Below, in pieces: positions 35,087 to 41,987 of a DNA stretch of 41,987 nucleotides. Origin of the DNA: Candidatus Microbacterium stercoravium. Lineage in GTDB: Bacteria > Actinomycetota > Actinomycetes > Actinomycetales > Microbacteriaceae. Position 1 is the first letter of the stretch. Each line of letters starts with the position of its first letter. The position numbers and the translations under genes were made by a program. The stretch is taken from assembly GCA_019117025.1 (NCBI GenBank), contig DXAM01000082.1, positions 1-41,987 of the forward strand, read 5' to 3'. The notes beneath the pieces are model-generated. The model was not told the DNA's origin, did not search any database, and saw only the letters and a list, made by a program, of their open reading frames with translations.

Positions 35087-35442
35087 CGCGCGCCGTGCGC
35101 ACCGCGGATCCACGCCGCATCTGACCGAACTCATGGCGTTCTCCGAGCACGGCGTCAGGAGTTTGATAGCGTCGTGTGGTGCCCGCGCGATTGCGCGGGG
35201 GTGAGGGTAGAGCGCTGTGAGCGCTCCCGCACCGCGATCGCCGTGACACAGACGCGCGCGTCGTCGCGATTCCGTTTCCGGCTGTTCTGCGCGCCAGCGC
35301 GCGCGGCGGCCGGACCATTTACGAGAGGAGGAGCACCCCGGGTCATTCGCTCCTCTTGTGACGGCAGCAGTGGCCCAGGTTCGTATTCGTCAATCGCGCG
35401 CGGCCGTTCGTGCTGCGCGGCAAGAGAAAGGGACACGCCTCC
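35087..35442 (+). promoter_or_regulatory. 356-bp region before the symporter: putative promoter and structured leader RNA
   Basis: No convincing gene. TAGCGT at 35167-35172 could be a -10. From 35178 the RNA can form a three-way junction: P1 GGTGC/GCACC (35178-35182 with 35229-35233), P2 CCGCGC/GCGCGG (35183-35188 with 35193-35198, loop GATT) and P3 AGCGCT/AGCGCT with GGG/CCC outside (35205-35228). Further on, GAGGAGC (35328-35334) can pair with GCTCCTC (35349-35355) over a purine-rich AGGAGG. I do not recognise a known riboswitch class. Short ORFs in here (a 23-codon one ending at 35204) lack support. Confidence 0.4.
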
Positions 35443-37110
35443 GTGGGCGACCTCCAACAGATCGCATGGCCCGTCGTGGTCATCCTCATGCTCGTCTTCT
35501 TCGGCGGCAGCTTCTACATGTCGGTCCGCATCTCCCGTAAGAAGGAGAACGCCGATGGCTATATGACCGGAGGCGGCAAGATCGGCTTCGGAATCTCGGC
35601 CGCATCGATGACCGCCACCTGGATCTGGGCTTCGTCGATGTACGCATCGGCGACATCCGGCTACCAGTTCGGCATCTCCGGCCCCATCCACTACGGGCTG
35701 TGGGGCGCGCTGATGATCCTGCTCATCTACCCGTTCGGGAAGCGGATCCGTGCGGTCGCGCCCAATGCGCACACGATCGCCGAGGTGATGTTCGCGCGCC
35801 ACGGCCGCTCCAGCCAGCTGATGCTCGCGGGCTCCAACGTGCTCGGCAGTCTCATCAGCCTCACGTCGAACCTCATCGCGGGCGGCGCGCTCATCTCGCT
35901 GCTGTCGCCGTTCACGTTCACGCAGGGCATCCTCGCCATCGGCGCGGGCGTACTGCTCTACACGCTGTGGTCGGGCTTCCGCTCGTCCGTGCTGACCGAT
36001 TTCGCGCAGGTCATCGCGATGCTCGGTGCGGTCGTCGTGATCGTTCCTGTCGTGTTCTTCGCCGCCGGCGGCCCGGACCTGTTCGAGCAGGGGGCGTCGA
36101 ACCTCACGGCTGAGCAGGCGAACTTCTTCTCCTCGAAGGCGTTCTTCGAGCAGGGCGCGCCCTACATCGCCGCCGTGCTCGCCTATGCGATCGGCAACCA
36201 GACGATCGCGCAGCGGCTGTTCGCGGTGCGCGAGGATCTCATCAAGAAGACGTTCGTGACCGCGACGGTTGGCTACGGCGCGACGATCATCGGCGTCGGA
36301 ATGCTCGGCGTCATCGCGCTCTACGCAGGGATCGTTCCGCTCGAGGGAGACGTCAACAACCTCATCCCGCAGATGGCGGCGACCTATCTCGGCCCGGTGC
36401 TCATCTGCCTGTTCTTCGTGATGATCATCGGCTCCCTCTCGTCGACGGCCGACTCCGACCTGACGGCGCTGTCGTCGATCATCATGGCCGACGTGTACGG
36501 GCAGAATGTGGCCGGCAAGCGCAACGCGGATCCGAAGACGATGCTGCTCGTCGGTCGCGTCACGATGATCGTCGCGGTCGTCGCCGCGCTGTGCTTCGCG
36601 TCGATCCAGTTCAGCATCCTCGACCTCCTGGTCTTCGTGGGTGCGCTGTGGGGTGCGCTCGTGTTCCCGGTGATCTCGAGCTTCTATTGGAACCGCGTGA
36701 CGAACACGGCGTTCACGGTGTCGGTTCTCGTCGCGTTGGCCGCGTTCCTGCCGGTGCGCTTCGAGTGGATCGAACTCTCCGGCGGCGTCGGCATCGTCAG
36801 CGACGTCTTCTCGACGATCGGCATCGGCGTGGTCCTGGGGCTCATGGCGTTCGGGTTCTTCGGCCTTCGAACCGGCCTCGTGATCGGGATCGTGGCGACA
36901 CTCGCGTCGGCCCCGTTCGCGATCGGCTTCCTGCACACCTATCCCGTGCTGTCGGGGTCGCTGATCGCCTACGGCGTCAGCACCATCGTGTGCGTGGCGA
37001 TCACCCTCGCAAGCCGGGTGAAGCGGTTCGACTTCGACCTCATCAAGGAGCGCACGGGATCATTCGATCCGGAAGCGCCGGCCGTCGAAACGGAAGGAGT
37101 CGTGCGATGA
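35443..37110 (+). CDS. Sodium:solute symporter family transporter
   Basis: 555 residues with 13 or so membrane segments. Early segments read VVVILMLVFFGGSFYMSVRISRK, then GYMTGGGKIGFGISAASMTATWIWASSMYASATSGYQFG (the helix 1 sodium-site region of the SSS family), and SLSSTADSDLTALSSIIMADVYGQNVAGK (helix 8 sodium site with adjacent Ser/Thr). The last motif recalls DUR3-like urea or related carriers, but the substrate is uncertain. The GTG at 35443 follows AAAGGGA by 9 nt; the upstream GTG at 35410 would add a basic, unmatched N terminus. It is coupled to a tiny membrane protein by ATGA overlap. Confidence 0.9.
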   Translation: MGDLQQIAWPVVVILMLVFFGGSFYMSVRISRKKENADGYMTGGGKIGFGISAASMTATWIWASSMYASATSGYQFGISGPIHYGLWGALMILLIYPFGKRIRAVAPNAHTIAEVMFARHGRSSQLMLAGSNVLGSLISLTSNLIAGGALISLLSPFTFTQGILAIGAGVLLYTLWSGFRSSVLTDFAQVIAMLGAVVVIVPVVFFAAGGPDLFEQGASNLTAEQANFFSSKAFFEQGAPYIAAVLAYAIGNQTIAQRLFAVREDLIKKTFVTATVGYGATIIGVGMLGVIALYAGIVPLEGDVNNLIPQMAATYLGPVLICLFFVMIIGSLSSTADSDLTALSSIIMADVYGQNVAGKRNADPKTMLLVGRVTMIVAVVAALCFASIQFSILDLLVFVGALWGALVFPVISSFYWNRVTNTAFTVSVLVALAAFLPVRFEWIELSGGVGIVSDVFSTIGIGVVLGLMAFGFFGLRTGLVIGIVATLASAPFAIGFLHTYPVLSGSLIAYGVSTIVCVAITLASRVKRFDFDLIKERTGSFDPEAPAVETEGVVR

Positions 37111-37235
37111 CCCTCGCATTGACGCTGTATGTGCTGATCTGGCCCGTGATCGTCGCGGGCACCCTCGCCGTCCTGATCCGCGCGTTCGTCAAGGACGCGC
37201 GGGAAGCGAAGAGCAAGGGCGAGCAGATCATCTGA
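37107..37235 (+). CDS. 42-residue membrane protein, putative transporter small subunit
   Basis: One membrane segment (about 4-26, LTLYVLIWPVIVAGTLAVLIRAF) followed by a charged tail, KDAREAKSKGEQII. It is absent from the ORF track as a separate entry because the track lists it only inside a longer shadow frame. The ATGA overlap with the symporter stop and the shape match small subunits reported beside sodium:solute symporters in other actinobacteria. It probably binds and stabilises or regulates the symporter. Confidence 0.78.
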   Translation: MTLALTLYVLIWPVIVAGTLAVLIRAFVKDAREAKSKGEQII

Positions 37236-37248
37236 TCGCCGGTCATCG

Positions 37249-37285
37249 GGCTCCCACCGCGTTCTCCGCGGATCCGGTGGGAGCC
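37249..37285 (+). terminator. Terminator-like hairpin after the symporter operon
   Basis: GCTCCCACCG pairs with CGGTGGGAGC (10 bp, plus G37249-C37285) around a 15-nt loop. It lies between the small subunit and the arginine leader and ends 6 nt before the TACCCT box, so it insulates the arg operon. There is no T run. Confidence 0.72.
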
Positions 37286-37291
37286 TGGTGC

Positions 37292-37297
37292 TACCCT
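37292..37297 (+). promoter_or_regulatory. Putative -10 box of the arg operon
   Basis: TACCCT stands 6 nt before the ATG of the arginine-rich leader ORF, giving a leaderless mRNA that starts with that ORF. No -35 consensus is seen; the terminator hairpin occupies part of the -35 zone. Confidence 0.5.
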
Positions 37298-37303
37298 GGC
37301 CGC

Positions 37304-37372
37304 ATGCCTTGTCTGCTCCTGCGCCGTCGCGACCGCCGAATCTCGGCGGGTCGCCGGCCAGCGTGCGCGTAA
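37304..37372 (+). CDS. Putative arginine-rich leader peptide of the arg operon
   Basis: 22 codons, MPCLLLRRRDRRISAGRRPACA, with seven Arg codons (three in a row at 7-9, two at 11-12, two at 17-18), ending 63 nt before argC. Too short for the ORF track. It starts 6 nt after a TACCCT box and has no ribosome site, consistent with leaderless translation. A hairpin lies inside the ORF. Ribosome stalling on Arg codons under arginine shortage could raise argC expression. An alternative is that the frame is fortuitous, or that it is a relative of Cys-type leader peptides, since Cys occurs at positions 3 and 21. Confidence 0.55.
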   Translation: MPCLLLRRRDRRISAGRRPACA

Positions 37373-37401
37373 TCCGCGTCGCGTGAGCGGCCCGCCGTCA
37401 C
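37329..37401 (+). promoter_or_regulatory. Putative attenuator fold before argC
   Basis: Hairpin A: GCGACC-GCCGA (37329-37339) pairs with TCGGC-G-GGTCGC (37343-37354), 11 bp with one bulged G and an ATC loop, inside the leader ORF. Hairpin B: GTGA-G-CGG (37383-37390) pairs with CCG-TCAC (37395-37401). The 3' arm of A contains CGGCGGG (37344-37350), which is also perfectly complementary to CCCGCCG (37391-37397) in B. So A+B and an alternative A-arm/B-arm helix exclude each other. There is no T run after B, so a translational or Rho-type effect is more likely than intrinsic termination. Confidence 0.5.
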
Positions 37402-37435
37402 GGTCAACCGCCCATCGCGCAATAAGGTAGAAGTC

Positions 37436-38479
37436 ATGACGTATTCGGTCGCCGTCTCCGGCGCCTCCGGCTATGCGGGCGGCGAGATCCTTCGCCTGCT
37501 CGCGAACCATCCCGATGTCGAGATCACCACGGTCACGGCGCACTCGAGCGCGGGCGACCCGCTCGTCGCGCATCAGCCGCACCTGCGGAGCCTGCGCCAC
37601 CTCGAGCTGCAGCCCACGACCCCTGAGATCCTCGCGGGCCACGACATCGTGTTCCTCGCTCTTCCGCACGGCCAGTCGGGCCAGTACACCGACGCGCTGG
37701 GCGACGCGGGCCTCGTGATCGACGCGGGCGCCGACCACCGGCTCACGAGTCGCGACGCGTGGGATCAGTTCTACGGCGGTGAGTTCCACACGCCGTGGGC
37801 CTACGGGGTTCCCGAACTGCTCGTCGACGGTGCGAAGCAGCGCGAGAACCTGGTCGGCGCGTCCCGCATCGCGGCCCCCGGCTGCAATGCCTCGACGGTC
37901 TCGCTGAGCCTCGTGCCGGGCGTGTCCGCAGGAGTGATCGAGTCGCACGACATCGTCTCGGTGCTCGCCGTCGGCCCCTCGGGCGCCGGCAAGTCGCTCA
38001 AGCCGCATCTGCTCGGCGCCGAGCTGCTCGGCACCGCGAACCCCTACGCCGTCGGCGGCACGCACCGGCACATCCCCGAGATCCAGCAGGCGCTGCGCGC
38101 CGCCGGCGCGACGGATCCGCGGGTGTCCTTCACTCCCGTGCTCGTGCCGATGGCGCGGGGCATCCTGGCGACGACCACCGCGCGCATCGCGAACGATGCC
38201 ACCGACGCGCAGATCCGCGCCGCGTGGGAAGACGCGTACGGCGATGAGGTCTTCGTGCAGCTGCTCCCCGAGGGGCAGCAGCCGCGCACGGCCGACGTGA
38301 CGGGGGCGAACACGGCGCTCATGAGCGTCACGATCGACCGCGCCGCCGACCGCGTCGTGATCGTCGCGGCGGTGGACAACCTTGCCAAGGGCACGGCCGG
38401 CGCTGCGATCCAATCGATGAACATCGCGCTGGGCCTCGATGAGACGACGGCGCTGACGACGAACGGAGTCGCACCGTGA
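37436..38479 (+). CDS. argC: N-acetyl-gamma-glutamyl-phosphate reductase
   Basis: 347 residues. NADPH loop [18 protein letters not shown] at the start; catalytic C150 in [25 protein letters not shown] carries the substrate-side His. It reduces N-acetylglutamyl phosphate to the semialdehyde, step 3 of arginine synthesis. AAGG (37424-37427) is a modest ribosome site 8 nt before the ATG. First structural gene of argCJBDF; the stop overlaps argJ (GTGA). Confidence 0.98.
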   Translation: MTYSVAVSGASGYAGGEILRLLANHPDVEITTVTAHSSAGDPLVAHQPHLRSLRHLELQPTTPEILAGHDIVFLALPHGQSGQYTDALGDAGLVIDAGADHRLTSRDAWDQFYGGEFHTPWAYGVPELLVDGAKQRENLVGASRIAAPGCNASTVSLSLVPGVSAGVIESHDIVSVLAVGPSGAGKSLKPHLLGAELLGTANPYAVGGTHRHIPEIQQALRAAGATDPRVSFTPVLVPMARGILATTTARIANDATDAQIRAAWEDAYGDEVFVQLLPEGQQPRTADVTGANTALMSVTIDRAADRVVIVAAVDNLAKGTAGAAIQSMNIALGLDETTALTTNGVAP

Positions 38480-39633
38480 GCGTCACCGCAGCCGAAGGAT
38501 TCGAAGCGGCAGGCGTCGCAGCCGGGCTCAAATCGTCGGGCGGCCCCGACGTCGCGCTCGTCGTCAACCGCGGTCCGCAGAAGACGGCGGCGGCGGTGTT
38601 CACATCGAATCGTGCGAAGGCGAACCCGATCATGTGGTCGCAGGAAGCGATCAGAGACGGCCGGGCCGAGGCCGTCGTCCTGAACTCGGGCGGCGCCAAC
38701 TGCTTCACCGGCTCGTTCGGGTTCCAGACCTCGCACCAGACCGCCGAGAAGGCCGCCGACCTGCTCGGCGTCGGTGCGATCGACGTGATCGTCTGCTCGA
38801 CCGGTCTCATCGGTACGGGCGACGAGGTCTTCCGGCAGAAGGTGCTCGAGGGCACGACCGCGGCCGCCGGCCGGCTCAGCGCCGACGGCGGGGAGAGCGC
38901 CGCGCGCGCGATCATGACGACCGATACCGTTCCCAAGCAGGCGACGCGGACGCGCGACGGCTGGACGATCGGCGGCATGGCGAAGGGCGCGGGAATGCTC
39001 GCCCCCGGTCTCGCCACCATGCTCGTCGTGATCACCACCGACGCGGTGCTCACCCCGCAGCAGGCGGATCAGCACCTGCGCTCCGCGACGCGCACCACGT
39101 TCGATCGCCTCGATTCCGATGGCGCGATGTCGACGAACGACCAGGTCACGCTGCTCGCGAGCGGTGCCTCGGGCATCGAGCCCGACGCCGTTGCGTTCCG
39201 CGACGCGCTGACGGATCTGTGCCTCGACCTCGCGACTCAGCTGATGGCGGATGCGGAGGGTGCGAGCCACGAGATCCACATCCGCGTGACGGGCGCCGTG
39301 ACGGAGCAGGACGCGGTCACGGTCGGCCGCTCGGTCGCCCGGAACAACCTCTTCAAGACGGCCATCTTCGGAAACGACCCCAACTGGGGCCGCGTGCTCG
39401 CGGCGATCGGAACGACGAACGCGCAGTTCGACCCCTACGACACGGATGTGACGATCAACGGCGTGCGCGTGTGCACGAAGGGCGGTCCCGATCGGCCTCG
39501 CGAAGAGGTCGATCTCACCCCGCGCCGCACGACGGTCGACATCGACCTGCGCGTCGGCGACGAGGCGGCGACGATCATGACCAACGACCTGACGCACGCC
39601 TACGTCCACGAGAACAGCGCATACTCCTCATGA
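38476..39633 (+). CDS. argJ: Bifunctional ornithine acetyltransferase/N-acetylglutamate synthase
   Basis: 385 residues. The proenzyme cuts itself before the nucleophile Thr: T181 in [20 protein letters not shown]. Other hallmarks are [10 protein letters not shown] and the C-terminal [24 protein letters not shown]. It recycles the acetyl group from acetylornithine to glutamate, and may also make acetylglutamate from acetyl-CoA; which activity dominates cannot be read. GTG start by GTGA overlap with argC; the stop overlaps argB. Confidence 0.98.
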   Translation: MSVTAAEGFEAAGVAAGLKSSGGPDVALVVNRGPQKTAAAVFTSNRAKANPIMWSQEAIRDGRAEAVVLNSGGANCFTGSFGFQTSHQTAEKAADLLGVGAIDVIVCSTGLIGTGDEVFRQKVLEGTTAAAGRLSADGGESAARAIMTTDTVPKQATRTRDGWTIGGMAKGAGMLAPGLATMLVVITTDAVLTPQQADQHLRSATRTTFDRLDSDGAMSTNDQVTLLASGASGIEPDAVAFRDALTDLCLDLATQLMADAEGASHEIHIRVTGAVTEQDAVTVGRSVARNNLFKTAIFGNDPNWGRVLAAIGTTNAQFDPYDTDVTINGVRVCTKGGPDRPREEVDLTPRRTTVDIDLRVGDEAATIMTNDLTHAYVHENSAYSS

Positions 39634-40535
39634 CACCGATCGATCTCCAGCAGACGAGTCCCGAAGAAGCCGAGTTCAAAGCATCGACCCTGATCGAGTC
39701 GCTGCCGTGGCTCAAGCAGTACCGCGACGAGATCGTCGTGGTGAAGTACGGCGGCAACGCGATGATCTCGGAGGAGCTGCAGGAAGCCTTCGCCGAAGAC
39801 ATCGCCTACCTGCGCTACGTCGGCATCAAGCCGGTCGTGGTGCACGGCGGCGGCCCGCAGATCTCGAACATGCTCGACCGTCTGGCGATCCCGAGCGAGT
39901 TCAAGGGCGGCTACCGCGTGACCTCGACGGAGGCGATCAGCGTCGTGCGCATGGTGCTCACCGGTCAGATCAATCCGCAGCTCGTCGCGAAGATCAACTC
40001 GCACGGCCCGTTCGCCGTGGGCATCTCGGGCGAAGATGCGGCGCTGTTCGGCGGACGCCGGCGCGGTGTGATGATCGACGGCGTGGAGGAGAGCCTCGGC
40101 CGCGTCGGCAACGTCGAGACGGTCGACCCGACCCCCGTGCTCGATCACCTGCGCGCCGACCGGATCCCCGTGGTCGCGGGCGTCGCGCCCGACCTCGACC
40201 ACCCCGGGCACACGCTCAACATCAACGCCGACGCGGCGGCGTCCGCGCTCGCGCAGGCGCTCGGCGCGAAGAAGCTCGTGATCCTCACGGATGTGCCCGG
40301 CCTCTACGCCGACTGGCCCAACCGCGATTCGCTCGTGTCGCACCTCACGGCGTCCGAGCTCACGAACCTCATGCCCAAGCTCGAATCGGGCATGATCCCG
40401 AAGATGCAGGCCTGCCTCGATGCCGTGACCAACGGCGTGCAGAAGGCCTCCATCATCGATGGGCGGGTGCCGCACTCGGTGCTCGTCGAACTCTTCACCA
40501 GCAACGGAATCGGAACGGAGGTCTCGGCATCATGA
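39630..40535 (+). CDS. argB: Acetylglutamate kinase
   Basis: 301 residues. ATP/phosphate motifs VVKYGGNAM and [17 protein letters not shown], acetylglutamate-binding [29 protein letters not shown], and [18 protein letters not shown] are clear. The N-terminal extension (about 25 residues, with [15 protein letters not shown]) is the kinked helix of arginine-inhibited hexameric kinases, so feedback inhibition by arginine is likely. ATGA overlaps at both ends. Confidence 0.98.
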   Translation: MTPIDLQQTSPEEAEFKASTLIESLPWLKQYRDEIVVVKYGGNAMISEELQEAFAEDIAYLRYVGIKPVVVHGGGPQISNMLDRLAIPSEFKGGYRVTSTEAISVVRMVLTGQINPQLVAKINSHGPFAVGISGEDAALFGGRRRGVMIDGVEESLGRVGNVETVDPTPVLDHLRADRIPVVAGVAPDLDHPGHTLNINADAAASALAQALGAKKLVILTDVPGLYADWPNRDSLVSHLTASELTNLMPKLESGMIPKMQACLDAVTNGVQKASIIDGRVPHSVLVELFTSNGIGTEVSAS

Positions 40536-41734
40536 CGCAGAACTGGAAGGACGAGGCCGGCCGCGACCTCATGAGCCTCGGAGGCCGCCTCGCGAACCTC
40601 GAGCGCGGCAAGGGCTCGCACGTGTGGGACACGGAGGGCACGCGATTCCTGGACTTCCTCGGCGGAATCGCGGTCAACTGCCTCGGGCATGCCCACCCGG
40701 TCGTCGTCGACGCCGTCTCGCAGCAGGCGGCGCGTCTCGTGCACGTCTCCAACTACTTCGCGACGCCGCAGCAGCTCGAACTCGCGGCGCGGCTCAAGCG
40801 CCTCGCGCGCACCGGCGACGAGGGGCGCGTGTTCCTCGCGAACGCGGGCACGGAGGCGAACGAGACGGCCATCAAGCTGGCGCGACTGCATGGGAACGCG
40901 ACCGGCAAGAGCACCATCCTGTGCCTGAACGGTGCCTTCCACGGACGCACGACGGGCGCGCTCGCGCTCACGCCGAAGCCGGCCTACCAGGATCCCTTCT
41001 CCCCGCTGATGCCGGGCGTCCGGGCGATCGACCCGACGATCGACGCGCTCGAAGAGGCGTTCCAGGCGGGCGACGTCGCGGCGATCTTCGCCGAACCGAT
41101 TCAGGGCGAGGCCGGCGTCGTGCCGCTCCCGGACGGCTTCCTGCAGCGCGCCCGTGAGCTCGCCACGGCGCACGACGCGCTGCTGATCCTCGACGAGGTG
41201 CAGACCGGATCCGGTCGAACGGGAGAATGGTTCGCGCACCAGCAGCTCGGCATCGCGCCCGATGCGGTGACGGTCGCGAAATCGGTCGCGGCAGGCTTCC
41301 CGCTGGGCGCGCTCATCACGTTCGGCGCGGCGAGCGATCTGTTCTACCCCGGCACGCACAACTCGACGTTCGGCGGCAACCCGCTCGCGAGCGCGGTCGC
41401 CAACGCCGTGCTCGAGCACATCGAGAACGAGAACCTGCTCGAAAACGTCTCCGCGCGCGGCGCCGAGCTGCGCGAGAAGGTCGCCGACCTCCCGCTCGTG
41501 GCGTCCACCCGCGGTGCCGGCCTGCTGATCGGCATCGTGCTCGATGCGCCCGTGGCGGCCGAGGTCGCGAGCGCGGCGCTGTCGCGCGGGCTCATCATCA
41601 ACGCGCCGGCCGCAGACGTCATCCGTCTCGCGCCCGCCTACACGATCGGCGACAGCGAGATCGCCGAGTTCCTCGATATCTTCACGGCATCGCTCACCGC
41701 GGTCGCCGCCCAGCACCAGGAGAACGCCCGATGA
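40532..41734 (+). CDS. argD: Acetylornithine aminotransferase
   Basis: 400 residues, PLP-dependent class III aminotransferase. [47 protein letters not shown], the PLP-Asp in [19 protein letters not shown] and the PLP lysine in [15 protein letters not shown] are visible. It makes N2-acetylornithine from the semialdehyde with glutamate; family members can also act on succinyl-diaminopimelate. ATGA overlap with argB and with argF. Confidence 0.97.
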   Translation: MTQNWKDEAGRDLMSLGGRLANLERGKGSHVWDTEGTRFLDFLGGIAVNCLGHAHPVVVDAVSQQAARLVHVSNYFATPQQLELAARLKRLARTGDEGRVFLANAGTEANETAIKLARLHGNATGKSTILCLNGAFHGRTTGALALTPKPAYQDPFSPLMPGVRAIDPTIDALEEAFQAGDVAAIFAEPIQGEAGVVPLPDGFLQRARELATAHDALLILDEVQTGSGRTGEWFAHQQLGIAPDAVTVAKSVAAGFPLGALITFGAASDLFYPGTHNSTFGGNPLASAVANAVLEHIENENLLENVSARGAELREKVADLPLVASTRGAGLLIGIVLDAPVAAEVASAALSRGLIINAPAADVIRLAPAYTIGDSEIAEFLDIFTASLTAVAAQHQENAR

Positions 41735-41987
41735 CTCGTCACTTCCTCCGCGACGACTCGATCACGCCCGCCGAGCAGTCGGAGATCCTCGATCTCGCCG
41801 CCGTGCTCAAGCAGGACCGGTTCGCAGAGAAGCCCCTCGATGGCCCGCAGACCGTGGCGGTCATCTTCGACAAGTCATCGACCCGCACGCGCGTGTCGTT
41901 CGCGGTGGGCATCGCCGACCTCGGCGGATCCCCGCTCATCATCACGACGGCATCGAGCCAGCTCGGCGGCAAGGAGACGCCCGCCGA
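41731..41987 (+). CDS. argF: Ornithine carbamoyltransferase, 3'-truncated by window edge
   Basis: The first 85 codons only; it is not in the ORF track because no stop is reached. [20 protein letters not shown] and the carbamoyl-phosphate loop [11 protein letters not shown] at about 50-60 identify it, followed by [20 protein letters not shown]. It converts ornithine and carbamoyl phosphate to citrulline. ATGA overlap with argD continues the operon; the usual argR would be expected downstream, outside the window. Confidence 0.95.
   Translation, partial: MTRHFLRDDSITPAEQSEILDLAAVLKQDRFAEKPLDGPQTVAVIFDKSSTRTRVSFAVGIADLGGSPLIITTASSQLGGKETPA

Noticed and set aside
35054-35110. GGATCCGCGGATCC palindrome and nearby CGCGGATCC as a possible attachment or recombination site
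   Set aside because: The palindrome is the centre of the pheT terminator stem, with a T run after it; no integrase or direct repeat lies nearby.
35133-35204. 23-codon ORF (MAFSEHGVRSL...) before the symporter as a leader peptide
   Set aside because: No ribosome site, it begins upstream of the likely -10 box, and its composition shows no run of a particular amino acid.
35358-35540. GTG-started ORF near the AGGAGG stretch in the symporter leader
   Set aside because: The AGGAGG is about 30 nt away and the frame overlaps the symporter out of frame; the translation is basic shadow sequence.
1-41987. CRISPR arrays, insertion sequences, prophage genes, tRNA or rRNA genes
   Set aside because: No regularly spaced repeats, no transposase or integrase motifs, and no cloverleaf or rRNA stretch were seen on either strand; a tRNA scan would settle the last point.

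Overview
The window is a dense chromosomal segment from a high-GC Gram-positive bacterium. The gene set points to Actinobacteria and most probably a Microbacteriaceae-like organism: a PriA-type HisA, a gluABCD-type glutamate importer, the lexA/LysM divergent pair, the infC-rpmI-rplT...pheST-argCJBDF linkage, strongly GC-biased third codon positions, and many starts that lie just downstream of a TANNNT box (leaderless style). I see no tRNA, rRNA, insertion sequence, prophage or CRISPR array. Family placement is inference from gene content, not from a search.

Layout. 1-5887 (+) is one catabolic operon with overlapping or near-overlapping genes: a truncated MBL-fold hydrolase, a Gfo/Idh/MocA oxidoreductase, a class III CoA-transferase, a solute-binding-protein-like protein without signal peptide, an enoyl-CoA hydratase and an FAH-family hydrolase. 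5889-9616 (-) is an ABC-2 exporter (ATPase, permease) followed by its likely LuxR-type two-component system. 9720-12272 is a lysine locus: dapF, a LysG/ArgP-like regulator and a divergent LysE-type exporter. 12286-17781 holds an RsmC-like methyltransferase, hflX, an S9 peptidase, and lexA divergent from a LysM membrane protein that resembles SOS division inhibitors (YneA/DivS/ChiZ type).

17807-22205 carries hisC-hisB-hisH-priA, an SseB-domain protein and a DUF1844 protein. 22220-23823 is the IF3-L35-L20 operon with a long structured leader and a probable AUC start codon for infC. 23912-26598 has a GT2 glycosyltransferase, a flippase-like membrane protein and a SPOUT rRNA methyltransferase. 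26673-29991 is a gluABCD-like amino-acid ABC importer with a strong hairpin between gluB and gluC. 30056-31465 encodes a secreted protein with a possible lysozyme-like core and three DUF5648-type repeats. 31497-35041 is pheST, ended by a very strong terminator. 35443-37235 is a sodium:solute symporter plus a 42-residue membrane partner, preceded by a structured leader. 37436 to the end is argC-argJ-argB-argD-argF (argF cut by the window edge), all with 4-nt ATGA/GTGA overlaps.

The most interesting signal is in the 200 bp before argC. A 22-codon ORF, MPCLLLRRRDRR..., with 7 arginine codons sits directly downstream of a TACCCT box, overlaps a strong hairpin, and is followed by a segment that can pair alternatively. 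It looks like an arginine-sensing leader peptide on a leaderless mRNA. Second-rank signals are the switch-like repeated hairpins in the infC leader, the cluster of TTCGAA palindromes between lexA and the LysM gene, the three-way-junction RNA ahead of the symporter, and the cytosolic binding-protein homologue inside the CoA operon.
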